Positions 55,916-62,751 of a stretch of DNA of 64,000 bases are shown here, piece after piece; the first letter of the stretch is position 1, and each line of letters begins with the position of its first letter. Position numbers and translations under genes: made by a program. Location of the stretch: the NCBI GenBank assembly GCA_038373865.1, contig JAXGGA010002834.1, positions 49,676 through 113,675 of the forward strand, given 5' to 3'. The stretch is from Uloborus plumipes. Taxonomy: Eukaryota > Arthropoda > Arachnida > Araneae > Uloboridae. The notes beneath the pieces were generated by a model. That model ran no database searches, was not told the DNA's origin, and saw only the letters and a program-made list of their open reading frames with translations.

Positions 55916-57810
55916 GTACGTTGCTTTCTGTCTGAGTAGAATAAAAAAACAATAACTTCTAGTTTAAAATTAGGTTCGAGGTCCAAATAAGTAATAAAAA
56001 GTTATCTGACAAGTTTTCAAACTTTTTATTGTCAAAAAGAACTCTTTATAGTCACTATTTTATCAATTTTAAAACAAGAAATGTGTCAGAAAATATTTTA
56101 ATGCAGGTGAACATAGCATTATGTTAAATGTTTAAAACTTCAACTTAATAGATATCTATATCCTTTTTGAGAAGAGTTAATTCAGAATCAGCATAGTCTC
56201 CAACGTTAAGCACAACCCACCCTTCCCTCAAGTCGATCTTGTATTCACATCAAACTTAGAAAGTAGATCTACAGTTTATTTAGGTTGCCGACCGCCGGGC
56301 TAATCCAACATTGCTTGGGAGAAGTTTTCAATGAAAATTGAAACCAAGTATTCGATGATACATATCAGTTCACAGGAAGAAAATGGAAACAACCGTAGAG
56401 CGCCGATTATTCGAAATTCAGTTAATTGAACTATCTAGTTATACAAACATAGGTTTTACGACTGAACATGCAAAATCGAGAATATTAAATTGTTTAAATT
56501 AAAATACATTTATGCTTTTAAATATTAACTATTTTGAATGAGCCTTGTGTTACAAGAGAAAAATAAGTGGATTACATCAAAAATCAAACAATTTTAGGCT
56601 TGAAGATCATAAGCAAATACTAACTTTTGTCTCCCTATTTTATTTTGAACGTCAATATTTCCAAGTATGAAACCCTTACCGCATTGTATCCTCTCACAAT
56701 ATTACTTCTAGTTTTATCTAAACAAGTTTAATTCAAGATTATTTTTTAGTTAAAAAAGATATTTGAAAAGGTTTTGCATTAAAAATTCCTACTTAACTTA
56801 TTTACATCGAAACATTGCCATTTTCTGATACTCTTATATCAACTGAAATTGTGCATTTTGGGTTGTTTTCGAACATTATTTTATCATTTTATAATGACAA
56901 AAACGTACAGATTTGTTTGTTTTTAAGCGGCACTAAGTTATTGTAAATGAGAAAATGTCGGAGTACAGTTTATAAATGAAAATAGTAATCGTCTCTCTTT
57001 AAAACTCTTAATATATTTACGACAATAACGGAATCAATAATATGAAACATAAATCTGCCATTCTAGTAGACATGCCCATGTTATATTGTAAACCATTAAT
57101 ATTTTGCATAATTTATTGTATAAAAAAGCTTTTTTGATGCTTAACTTTAATTCAAATTATAGTTCAAATTATATATATTAATCATACATTATTTAATGCT
57201 TTCATAAAAATCGTGATTTCATTCATTGCGATTATGTTTTGAAAGTTAATATGATGTTTAAACTTTTTCTAATTCTTAAAATGAAGGGAACTTATATGTC
57301 ACACGCAAACATGCTGGATACAATAACTAGATATTTCAAATGAAAAAGCCTAATTTCAAGTTTTTTCCTTTGTAAATATATTTTTCTTTAAAACAGTGTT
57401 GAAAATTTACCAAACACAAACTATTGAAAAATTATGTTTCGAAGAATAGCGTATAGGTTTAAGAAAAACATATATGGAAACAATATCGCTTTCATAGCTA
57501 AACGACAGATTATACTCAAAAGATCAGATCGAAGTTACTTAAAAAAGAACATACCAAAGCCATAGAACCAATTTACATAAACTGTACGGCGCAAGTTCGG
57601 TATCCACATGTCCTGAGCACACTTACCAACACACACACTACACACCAATATAAACTCAAAAGTCTGAGACCGCACTACACAGAACCTTCTCTGGTCAAGG
57701 TACTAACCAATTTTGCAAAAAAGATTCTCACCTTTTGTCGGCTTGGGGGCAATAGGTTTCGGCTTAGGAGCTAACATCATCCTATTGGGTTGCAGTATAT
57801 CACAGTCCAT
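16567..57810 (-). CDS. pnt: ETS transcription factor Pointed/Ets1, PNT-domain (P2-type) form, whole gene, 7 coding exons
   Basis: Pointed/Ets1 is a nuclear transcription factor activated by MAP kinase downstream of receptor tyrosine kinases; the PNT domain docks the kinase and the ETS domain binds GGAA/T sites. Seven exons, all joined in phase 1, give about 486 residues once one extra base in the last exon is ignored. In order: short basic/proline N-terminus (1-26); MAPK site Thr36-Pro37 in [16 protein letters not shown] domain about 44-132 ([31 protein letters not shown]); PNT-adjacent [13 protein letters not shown] and [11 protein letters not shown]; a Tyr/His/Ser-rich linker (192-373); ETS domain 376-460 ([18 protein letters not shown] to [20 protein letters not shown]). 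The start is the first in-frame ATG after an in-frame TAA at 57897. A form lacking the PNT domain, known in flies, would need another first exon, not firmly found. Confidence 0.95.
16909..17112 (-). other. pnt: pnt intron 6 with element fragment
   Basis: This 204-base intron contains a G/C-run element terminus at 16980-17034 shared with 6709-6762. Confidence 0.9.
16980..17034. mobile_element. hAT-family terminus, truncated copy
   Basis: TCTCAAAGTCAGGGGG, then CAATTGA, a C-run and TAAATGACGGGCCTG match the right end of the nested element 6600-6762. No left end or target duplication is present. Confidence 0.65.
17113..17436 (-). CDS. pnt: pnt coding exon 6: His/Ser/Pro-rich linker up to the ETS domain
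   Basis: The acceptor is TGTCTTCACAG, the donor GTAAGT, 324 nt. It encodes [20 protein letters not shown], a [10 protein letters not shown] segment, [12 protein letters not shown], and ends [11 protein letters not shown], matching the VIPAAALAG-like lead-in to the Ets1 ETS domain. It is more GC-rich than flanking introns. Confidence 0.93.
17437..18106 (-). other. pnt: pnt intron 5
   Basis: 670 bases. It includes a sequence with AACTCGCTTAAGATGAATTA and GAAGTTCGTTTTAACGATGC near 17880-18040, likely a remnant of a pogo-like inverted-repeat element, and an A-run with a (CA)n microsatellite next to exon 5. Confidence 0.75.
18036..18072. repeat. (A)n(CA)n microsatellite
   Basis: About 14 A followed by roughly 11 CA repeats, 35 bases before the exon 5 donor. 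Confidence 0.9.
18107..18328 (-). CDS. pnt: pnt coding exon 5: linker
   Basis: The acceptor is TTTTCTATTTAG, the donor GTAAGA, 222 nt, phase 1 at both ends. It encodes [15 protein letters not shown], an acidic/His/Tyr-rich stretch and [15 protein letters not shown]. There is no defined domain; frame and splice sites fit the neighbours exactly. Confidence 0.88.
21538..21714 (+). repeat. Tandem array with 15-bp period, core AAGGTCCA
   Basis: GGTCC (or GATCC/GGTCA) recurs starting at 21541, 21556, 21571, 21586, 21602, 21618, 21634, 21649, 21679 and 21708. The spacing is 15-16 bases, doubling to about 30 at the end. The variable part between cores is 9-11 bases. Confidence 0.9.
23034..23638. mobile_element. 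TTAA-flanked piggyBac-like short element, nested
   Basis: Left end CACATTAATGCCTAG, right end TGTCAGGCATTAATGGG, inverted. It is flanked on both sides by TTAA (23030-23033 and 23639-23642), the piggyBac target site. Interior 605 bases, no transposase. A GAGGCT(C/T)CTTGTA.(G/C)CCCGAAA stretch inside recurs at about 27.81 kb. Confidence 0.8.
26009..26311. promoter_or_regulatory. Cluster of three ETS-type motifs in pnt intron 4
   Basis: ACCGGAAGT at 26009-26017, AGGAAGT at 26116-26122 and CAGGAAGT at 26304-26311 lie on the same strand within 300 bases. These match ETS-family binding consensus. An autoregulatory enhancer is an inference only. Confidence 0.3.
26591..26675. repeat. Near-perfect hairpin element
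   Basis: GAAATAGGAATAATCGACGT and GCACAAAATTTGCA on the left are matched by TGCAAATTTTG and AACGTTGATTATTCCTATTT on the right, leaving a tiny loop. Its GCACAAAATTTGC core also occurs in the hairpin at 45290-45473. Confidence 0.75.
26930..27111 (+). mobile_element. Possible LTR 3' end
   Basis: AATAAACTCTTG (27058) is followed by GGAGGTTCCAACA and then ATTCGACCCGGAGGAG. A polyadenylation-like signal, CA end and a GACCCGG stretch resemble the LTR/leader junction of BEL or gypsy elements. The left end was not located and no reverse transcriptase frame follows, so this is tentative. Confidence 0.3.
27130..27435 (+). repeat. Degenerate tandem repeat, about 80-100 bp unit
   Basis: The motif GAGAG..AAG....GAGAG..CTTCGGTCTTC.GAACTT.TTTTAA... 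recurs about four times with heavy divergence (near 27140, 27222, 27315, 27385). Each unit pairs a purine-rich GGGAGAGAG stretch with TCGGTCTT and GAACT.TTTTT. Confidence 0.5.
28208..28384 (-). CDS. pnt: pnt coding exon 4: PNT-adjacent linker
   Basis: The acceptor is TTTGTTGCAG, the donor GTAAGT, 177 nt. [20 protein letters not shown] continues the PNT domain end, then [17 protein letters not shown] and an Asn/Ser/Gln-rich tail. The NLYESVC.PD motif fits Pointed-type linkers. Confidence 0.93.
29640..30130 (+). repeat. Degenerate tandem repeat, about 190-215 bp unit
   Basis: Unit anchors are CTTGCA.TTCATC.TACTA (29727 and 29941), TTCAAGATCAACC or ATCAAGATCAACC (about 29799 and 29993) and TCAGTGCAAT.T.AG.TGGATATT (about 29848 and 30040). 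A third partial copy precedes them. Confidence 0.65.
33461..34236 (+). repeat. Minisatellite, about 115-130 bp unit, six copies
   Basis: The unit contains CCTAGTGAAAGGAGAAGCCC, TATTTACATTTACG, TTTCGTCTGATACA, GTGGAAATCCTAAATC, TTTTGGATGGACCC and CTGATTTTTTTAGTTTAC. Copies vary at many sites. The array is interrupted by the element at 33595-33803. Confidence 0.85.
33595..33803. mobile_element. TA-flanked inverted-repeat element inside the minisatellite
   Basis: It begins CACTGCAAAAAAAAAGCTG and ends CATCTATTTTTACAGTG with TA on both sides (33593-33594, 33804-33805). The body is packed with TTTACAGTA/TACTGTAAA palindromes. TA duplication and the CACTG end suggest a Tc1/mariner-class short element. 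Confidence 0.75.
34473..34830. promoter_or_regulatory. GC-richer segment with ETS and CRE-like motifs
   Basis: CCGGAAGT (34717-34724) is followed after one base by TGACGTG (34726-34732), an ETS/CRE-like pairing, with CCGGAAAC nearby at about 34771. Several short ORFs overlap in all directions, which reflects composition rather than coding. It lies between the PNT exon and exon 4, where a promoter for a PNT-less isoform could sit. Confidence 0.3.
35874..36074 (-). CDS. pnt: pnt coding exon 3: PNT domain core
   Basis: The acceptor is TTTTTTCTAG, the donor GTATGT, 201 nt. It encodes [20 protein letters not shown], a conserved [20 protein letters not shown] stretch and [15 protein letters not shown]. 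This matches the Pointed/SAM-type domain found only in a subset of ETS factors. Confidence 0.97.
36075..37410 (-). other. pnt: pnt intron 2
   Basis: 1.3 kb of AT-rich sequence; no element, repeat array or conserved motif cluster recognised. Confidence 0.85.
37411..37527 (-). CDS. pnt: pnt coding exon 2: MAP-kinase site and start of PNT domain
   Basis: The acceptor is CCTTGCAG, the donor GTAAAC, 117 nt. It encodes [20 protein letters not shown] followed by [18 protein letters not shown]. The Thr-Pro in PPLTPGT aligns with the MAPK-phosphorylated threonine of Ets1 and Pointed-P2; the rest begins the PNT helical bundle. Confidence 0.95.
39105..39212. repeat. Hairpin element ending in AGGTAGCACA
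   Basis: CCTAGTAGCACACTTCG at the left pairs with TTATTTGTGCTACCTGGGG at the right, with internal AAAGGTTGT / ACAACCGCTT pairing. About 105 bases; no target duplication identified. Confidence 0.5.
40517..40608. repeat. Short hairpin element
   Basis: AACCATAGAGATCTTACTAG and CTAACAAGATCTCTATGGTT form inverted arms about 25 bases long around a 40-base loop. Confidence 0.7.
41040..41060. repeat. Poly-G tract
   Basis: An uninterrupted run of about 21 G. Confidence 0.9.
42095..42332 (+). repeat. Local duplication, copy 1 (empty site)
   Basis: It starts CACAAACACAACAGTAGCTT, includes CGACGTAATTTGTCATCAAG and the TCTCCTCCGTTC insertion-site region, and ends TTCTTCTGTTTCAGAGG. It matches 42716-43819 once the transposon there is removed, and so preserves the pre-insertion sequence. 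Confidence 0.85.
42532..42603. repeat. (TC)n(TA)n microsatellite
   Basis: About 16 TC/CT repeats run straight into about 19 TA repeats. Confidence 0.95.
42831..43693. mobile_element. hAT-type element in copy 2 of the duplication
   Basis: It begins CAGTGGCGTATACATG and ends GCCCACCCCACGCCCTTG. The flanks are a perfect 8-bp repeat, ATCTCCAT (42823-42830, 43694-43701). The empty site in copy 1 (ATATCTCCTCCGTTC) supports the boundaries independently. Without its nested insertion it is about 520 bases; the right half has degenerate units like those in 7397-9985. Confidence 0.9.
42887..43228. mobile_element. hAT-type element nested in 42831-43693
   Basis: It begins CAGAGCCCGATCATTCTG and ends GGTAATCAGGCTCTG, inverted. 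A perfect 8-bp duplication CATAGCCA lies at 42879-42886 and 43229-43236. 342 bases, no ORF of note. Confidence 0.88.
44183..44615 (+). repeat. Two-copy tandem repeat, period about 217 bp
   Basis: GTTGAAATGATTGAA starts at 44222 and 44439, each followed by TACGTGT.TCATGATTTTTCTC and AGAAA.AT.GCA.GAAC. The copies are diverged but collinear. Confidence 0.8.
45290..45473. repeat. Long imperfect hairpin element, about 184 bp
   Basis: Left arm AATAACGTTTCATAGCATAA, ATTACTGCATATTCTTGT, GCAAGGAACGCCTTT; right arm AAAAGGCGTTCCTTGTAGAG, ACAAGAGTATGCAGTAAT, ACGTCGTTATT. The arms pair over most of their length. It shares an AAATTTTGTGC / GCACAAAATTTGC core with the hairpin at 26591-26675. Confidence 0.75.
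46187..46556 (-). CDS. Candidate alternative first exon of pnt (speculative)
   Basis: A minus-strand ATG at 46556 opens 123 codons (starting [17 protein letters not shown], ending FIVEEPWA) to a CAG|GTAAAG donor at 46187 in phase 1, the phase needed to join pnt exon 2. The translated sequence has no recognised domain, part of the region belongs to the 46.4-48.9 kb repeat, and phase alone matches by chance one time in three. Confidence 0.15.
46400..48960 (+). repeat. Old tandem repeat, unit about 430-640 bp
   Basis: Recurring anchors in the same order: GTGCAAAGATCAA-like (46419, 46846, 47277, 47897, 48536), AAAGGATGTTG(T/C)(G/T) before a CTTTCTTTCT pyrimidine run, and GTGAAAC.GTTT (about 46757, 47792, 48243). 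Divergence is heavy, so copy boundaries are approximate. Confidence 0.5.
49490..49760. promoter_or_regulatory. GC-richer segment in pnt intron 1
   Basis: CpG-containing sequence with a CCAAT box in CGCCGCCAATCCGGCG (about 49717) and TACGTCA (about 49696), interrupted by a purine run. A promoter or enhancer is possible; no transcript start can be placed. Confidence 0.2.
50410..50589. mobile_element. Short hAT-like element
   Basis: It begins CAGGCCAGGGCCCGATCAAG and ends CGTTCATCAGCCCCTG. The flanks GCTAGCGG (50402-50409) and GCTAGCAA (50590-50597) match 6 of 8. It lies within older element-type sequence (50.27-50.64 kb). Confidence 0.6.
51594..52042. mobile_element. hAT-type short element, 449 bp
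   Basis: It begins CAGTGGCGTATCCAGG and ends CCTGGATACGCCACTG, a perfect 16-base inverted repeat, with a perfect 8-bp duplication ACACGTAC at 51586-51593 and 52043-52050. GGGGGGTGCA follows the left end and a C-run precedes the right end. No coding capacity. Confidence 0.95.
52190..52365. mobile_element. Pogo/Tigger-like short element, 176 bp
   Basis: It begins CAGTCGACGCTCGTTATAAC and ends GTTATATCGAGCGTCGACTG, inverted with one mismatch, and TA lies on each side (52188-52189, 52366-52367). Internal ACCACTCGTTA.AA.GACC occurs twice. The CAGTCGA terminus and TA target fit the pogo branch of Tc1/mariner. Confidence 0.9.
52369..52560. mobile_element. Second, decayed pogo-like element
   Basis: AGTCGAACCTGGTAAAAACG directly abuts the previous element, and TTTTAAGCGAGTTCGAATTA then AGAGGTTCAG form a decayed inverse end. 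Another such end is at 53629-53645 (CGAACCTCGATGATTCG). Confidence 0.5.
53881..54058. mobile_element. Fragments of two hAT families joined
   Basis: CAGGCCCGTCATGTAGG at 53882 is the terminus type of 6600-6762. It is followed by about 130 bases (GATATCTATATC to AGTTTATTTAGGTTG, ACCGCC) that match the right part of 55821-56297. Both are incomplete. Confidence 0.6.
54059..54350. mobile_element. Element-derived sequence, left end only
   Basis: CAGGGGCGGATACAAGGGAG leads into the palindrome GGGCGATCGCCC and degenerate units ending again in CGCCCCTCCCTTGG near 54314. Related CGATCGCCCCTCCC or CAATCGCCCCTCCC motifs occur at 41.83 kb. No target duplication found. Confidence 0.5.
55821..56297. mobile_element. 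hAT-type element, 477 bp
   Basis: It begins CAGCGGTAGGCAACC and ends GGTTGCCGACCGCCG, inverted with two mismatches. The flanks GGCTAATT (55813-55820) and GGCTAATC (56298-56305) match 7 of 8. The left part has GTCGATCGCGATCGACTGGT and a 29-T run; the right part recurs at 53.92-54.05 kb. Confidence 0.82.
57732..57810 (-). CDS. pnt: pnt coding exon 1
   Basis: ATG at 57810 opens [20 protein letters not shown] and the exon ends in the first base of an Asp codon before GTGAGA. The frame is closed upstream by TAA (57897-57895) with no other ATG between, and the start has G at -3 and +4. It splices in frame to exon 2 (TK-D-LPTQ). The N-terminus is poorly conserved in this family, so this exon is supported mainly by frame, donor and start context. 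Confidence 0.75.
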
Positions 57811-60800
57811 AACTAATTCTGTTGATAACACACCAAAACTAATTCTTTCCCATTGACAGTTAATATACAACAGGTGTGGTGTGGGAACGCTTCTTTAATA
57901 ATACACAACTGTAGCTCAACTGATAAGAGCAGGTAAGATCAAAGAGCCGCGGACACTGGAGCTGGCGACGATTCGACTTTTCAAGAACTTTGTCTCCACC
58001 GCGCTAAGTGGACAACAAGCAGGTAGACTGGACAGTAAACACACAAAGACTAGATACAATTACTTGCTGAATGTCTCTTAAATATATTAACTCTTAAATA
58101 TAATTAATCTAACACAAAATATAACTCTTAACACATATCTTTGGAATAACAGCAAAAGCTGGTGAAATCGTAGCAGTGACTAGTATAATACCTGTGCTTG
58201 GTTAACATATAAAATTCTGAAAATTTTCTAAGAACTGTTTCTCCGAAAAAGGTGGAACTGATACCACAGCAAGCAACTTGTTTGGATATTTTTCAGCCCA
58301 TTTAATAAACAAATGTTTAGTCTTGTCCGACAGGATGTTTTGATGTTGAAGCAAGGCACGTTCATAAGTTTCTAATTAGCAAACAATGACGTCTCCATTG
58401 ACAGGAATGTATTTCAGAATGTTTTCGAATGTCGATTCGATCCCAGAACACACATCGTCCAATTCGAAACCGAAGAGCGCTGAAGATGACTAGATAGCTG
58501 CCTGCCGAAGCAGCTGTTGCCTAACACTGGAACATTACTTCAAAAAATACAACTTCTTGGAGGAACCGATATGCGCAGGAGTTCGTTTATGAATGAAGTG
58601 GCGGCACAGGCTGCAAACGCGTCGTGAGAGTTTTCTTTTTTTTTTTATTTTTCTTTTCTTTATTCTGTTCGAAGGGGGGATGGCAGTAGTGTGATGTTAC
58701 GCTTCAAGGAGACGGGTGGATAGGGAGTTTTTCTGCTCCCCTCTCTTGATATCGAAATACTACTTCTGATGCTGCGGCTGGTGCTTTTTGGGGGAGGCCT
58801 CAATTTGGGGTTCTTTTTGTGCCCGGTTCGGTGGTTTGCGTGAGAAGATGGTGGAGGGGTATCCGCGGCTTGTGCAGGTACCTGGGCGGAAATGAGGACT
58901 GTTATACAAGGGGTGCACCCCCCCCTGCGAAGCTATCATTTCATGCACAGGTACAGAAAAATCCCAGTTCTTTATTTCACGCTATTTTAGGAGCCATTTT
59001 ATTCCGTTTTACGCGAACCAGTGTTGACGTTCCTGTACTGGCTTTTTGGTAGATCTTTAATTATCTGAGTAAACGTATCGCACTCTGTTGCAGGAAAAAC
59101 TTTACATTTTCTTTTATCAAATAAATGGTTATGTAAATAGAACATTCGAGGAATTTTATACAAACGGAAAATGAAAATTGGAATTTTATTACAGCTTTAA
59201 CAGGGTTTAACTCTTTGAAAAATCTATTAGAAAAAACAGTAGGCAAAAAATATAATTGGCTAGTTTTCAAGTAACCAGTGATAACAGTGGAATTTTTATG
59301 TAACACAGTTTTCTTTCTTCGTCATACATTATTTGACACTCAAAGCAGTTTACATTTCGTAAATATTCCATAACTTGGATGAGGAGCCAAAACTTAATTA
59401 GAAAACGACAAGATACTGCCTAGAAGGCTTTACGCAAGCAACAAAATGGCAAAAATGGAAATATTGCTAATTTTCAAAATTTTCCTCCCCCCTCCTCCCA
59501 CACATATTCCTGAAAATCTAATTTCTTTAAAATGCAGATTTATCTCGGGAGATTACTTATTAATCTTGTCTTGAGAAAAGCGAATAATAGATCACGTATC
59601 AAACTTATTAAAAGGCGAAAATCCGAGGAGGGCCCTTAAATTTTCAATATTATTATAAATTATGTTTTGCATACCATTCAACTATCAAGTAAATTTATTT
59701 TCGGTGTTAAACTCGTTACAGTCTACAATCCAACAGAAACAAATAGGGAACTAGTAACCTAACTACATAATTTTCGAATAATAATTGACAAGAAGCCTAA
59801 ATGAATCACGTACATTAAAAAATATATCTTGTGAATTGATTTTTAATGGATTGTATATTTTTAAAATGGCTCTCCTTTTGGTATATCCTTTGTCGTTAGA
59901 ATGATGCTTAATTTCATTTACAAGGGATGTTGCGAAAACCATAACTGATCTCAGTTTAAGTAATCTGCCGTTGCTGATCAATCAATTGGATGAAATTTGT
60001 TGGAGGTAAATAAAATTGCTTTTTATTACAATTATTTAAAGTGGTTAGCGTGTCATATTGAGCTAAGTATAACTCGTCAATTAATTTACAGTACTTTTTC
60101 CCCCAGATTGAAAGTGAATGTACGAGTCAATAAGATATGTTTTAGACATTTCAGAAAGCCGTATATGTTGTTAGCAACGGCCAAAACAGAAATCTGTTGT
60201 GGAAGCGGAACTGCAATAAAAGCTTAGCCGTGAAAGTAGACAACGGATATCATTTAAGGGGGAGACATAAAACTATCAAAATTAGAAGAGCAGTAATATA
60301 TTTTGTTCTTACATTGGGCAAAGAAAAAATATTTCTGAATACATGAGAGAAACATTTTTAAAAAAATCCTTTCCCGAATAAAAAATCGAATAGAATTTTA
60401 TTGCATTTTTAAAAGTGGAGCAGTAAATGTTTATTCCTGATAAATATAAGCATCAACTTATTATAATTAAGATTATTATTATTATTATTTTGTCTTCCTT
60501 TTTTTTTCGGAAGAAGAATATGCAGAAGATGGAATCCAATAACGATATTTTTTCTAGAACAGGTGACAAGTAAATTTCTTTTTCACATCGAAATTGAACT
60601 GGTCAAGGCAATATTCAGATCATGGAAAAGGGTGTTCTAAAAAGTTAATCTGTAAACTGGGGCAAAGTTTAGCTCCCAAAATAACTAAATCAAGTATCAA
60701 AATTTTGAAAAGAACGACAGCTCAATTTTTTCCGTCACTGTAATTAAAATTTTTTTTTTCGTTTACAGTTAAAAATAAAAATCAGTTAGGCTTTCTGAGA

Positions 60801-61539
60801 GGTTTGAAAAAAAAAAAAAATTGAGAAACTAATTCAAATGGAAGTGCAATTTCTTACTTCTTCGCTGTTTTTTCCCCCGCTGTTTAATTTTTTTAACTTT
60901 ATATTTGTGCACACTTTATTTGTCTGTTTATTTGTTTTGTGGCCAAGGTTCTGAGAGCAAGTTTTGACTTAAAGGAATCGGAGCCCTAGATAAACAATTC
61001 AGTCAACGATTTTTAGAATAACGAATTTTTAGCTCACCGAATTAGGTGCAAAACTTTTTATACAAAATTTATAGACAATTTTACACCATAAAATACCTCT
61101 GTTCAATAATTTTACTATCAAATAAATCTACACTAAAAACACTAGGGAGGACTTGAATGCAAGAACAATGTGGTCTGTGATCTAGTAATACTTGAGAGAA
61201 CGTGGCTTTGTAATAATTTCTGGATGCAAATTAAGTGAAAATCTCATGTCATTAAATTTTTGTGTAAATGTTTACATCAAAATCGCATCGATTGAAAAGA
61301 AAAGAAAAATCACACCATTTATAAAGTGATAAAAATCACCTTTACACATCATCAAAGTACAATTTGCAATTGAAGTGGGCACATGTGTATACAACACTGC
61401 CACGTACATAATTCACAAATCAAAACTCATTATCTTGTCAAACGCTACATTCCAACACATGGCATCGTATTCCCGTACGTAACACCTTTACCCCCCCCCC
61501 CCTACAGCTGTTTCCGCCCTTTAAAAAAAAGCGACACTA

Positions 61540-61800
61540 GCGGTGCGGGCTCGTACTACTATGGCAGTACCGCAGAGTATGGAGAAATGACCTCCATGCC
61601 AATAGTAAAGACTTTCTCATGTGACGTCACAAGTACGCAGGTTCTGCCTCAAAAAAATTCGATTGAGCCTCGTATGAGAAAACGAGACGGCCCGGTTCGA
61701 TTTCCGGTTGCGAAGGTTTCGGTTTTGGTACAGGTTGCTGAAAGCAGCTGCCGGATACGTAGAGAAACTTGGAAGGGAGAGAGAGAGAGAGCTCTTCGAG
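61540..61800. promoter_or_regulatory. CpG-containing segment with CRE, E-box, ETS and GAGA motifs
   Basis: It has a perfect CRE TGACGTCA (61622-61629), TTTCCGG (ETS-like on minus, about 61701), CAGCTG (61745-61750), GCCGGAT (61750-61756) and a GAGA run (61777-61791). The mix resembles an arthropod promoter. It lies 3.8 kb upstream of pnt exon 1; assigning it to pnt is inference. Confidence 0.3.
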
Positions 61801-62238
61801 CAACATATGTTGAAGTTTTTTCTTTCTTACTAATTTTAAATTTTGAAAATAGTAAAATACTCGGGCTGTGCATAAGTGCTGTTTCCTGTTCTTTTTATTT
61901 TCACATTGGATTTTTCGTGAAAAATGAAATTCAATTATTTCATTCAAAGAGAACTACTATAATGGAACTATGAGTTTATACCCCTATCGAAAGCACAATT
62001 TTATTTTTAATGGATATTTTTCATGCGACTTTGTTTTGAAGAGGGTTTTTTGTTCAAAATAAAAATTTAACATAGTGGAAAATTAAGAGGAAAAGGCAAA
62101 AGATTTCTAATTTCTCGAATAGAATTGATAACTGTTATAACCCTTGTTTCCTCGTGGTTCTCTTCAAAAATTAATTTTTCAACTCTAAAAAATGACAATG
62201 AGGATTTTCACTCCTTGAAAAACCTACATCCCTGTATT

Positions 62239-62490
62239 ATACTGCCGTGCTAAGCACAGAAGTCGTATCTAAACTTTTTAACAAACTTGAGTTATCACCA
62301 CCAGGTGGCTCTTTGTGACTTATTTTACCAAAATACAAAATTATATGGTCATTTGGGAAAAGGAAATATTTTTAAAAAATATCAAAAAGTTTCATCTGAA
62401 TCAAATATATGGTAGCGCAAAACTTTAAAGAGTTTTATATCAGCTTGAGCTTGACTGCAGATACCACTTTTGCGCTTAGCACGGCAGCAT
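62239..62490. mobile_element. Inverted-repeat element, first of a tandem pair
   Basis: It begins ATACTGCCGTGCTAAGCACA, then GAAGTCGTATCT, and ends CTGCAGATACCACTTTTGCG, then CTTAGCACGGCAGCAT: inverted arms of about 35 bases. The body AAAAGTTTCATCTGAATCAA..ATGG is shared with the second unit. No ORF. Confidence 0.85.
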
Positions 62491-62498
62491 ACTTGGTA

Positions 62499-62751
62499 TA
62501 CTGCCGTGCTAAGCGCAAAAGTCGTATCTGCACTTTTTGTCAAAATTGAGTTACGGTCACAACGTGATTCTTTGTCACATATTTCACCTAAATACAAAGT
62601 TTTGTGGTCACTTGTCCATGGGAAATATTTTTAAAATTTATTTGAAAAAGTTTCATCTGAATCAAATACATGGAGAAGCAAAACTTTAAACGACAATTTC
62701 TCCTTTTGAAGTCGTCTGCAGATACGACTTTTGCGCTTAGCACGGCAGTAT
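62499..62751. mobile_element. Inverted-repeat element, second of a tandem pair
   Basis: Same family and orientation as the preceding unit, eight bases away, with better-matched arms: TACTGCCGTGCTAAGCGCAA and TTGCGCTTAGCACGGCAGTA. Bases differ at many positions between the two, so the pair is not recent. Confidence 0.85.

Larger units (their letters stand above)
37528..57731 (-). other. pnt: pnt intron 1
   Basis: 20.2 kb. Contents: hairpin elements (39.1, 40.5, 45.3 kb), poly-G at about 41.04 kb, a local duplication carrying two nested hAT elements (42.1-43.8 kb), a (TC)n(TA)n microsatellite, tandem repeats at 44.2 and 46.4-48.9 kb, a possible alternative first exon ending at 46187, GC-richer stretches at 46.0-46.4, 49.5-49.76 and 50.95-51.18 kb, and several inverted-repeat elements at 50.4-56.3 kb. 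Confidence 0.8.

Noticed and set aside
57905..57985. tRNA-like A-box (TAGCTCAACTGATAAGAGC) and B-box-like GATTCGACTT spacing
   Set aside because: The flanking sequence does not form an acceptor stem and the B box departs from consensus; treated as coincidence or a decayed SINE head.
61383..61973. 196-codon plus-strand ORF, the longest in the window
   Set aside because: No recognisable domain. It contains GC-richer promoter-like sequence and a GAGA run, and ends in a low-complexity hydrophobic stretch. Minus-strand frames are open over the same block, as expected from composition.
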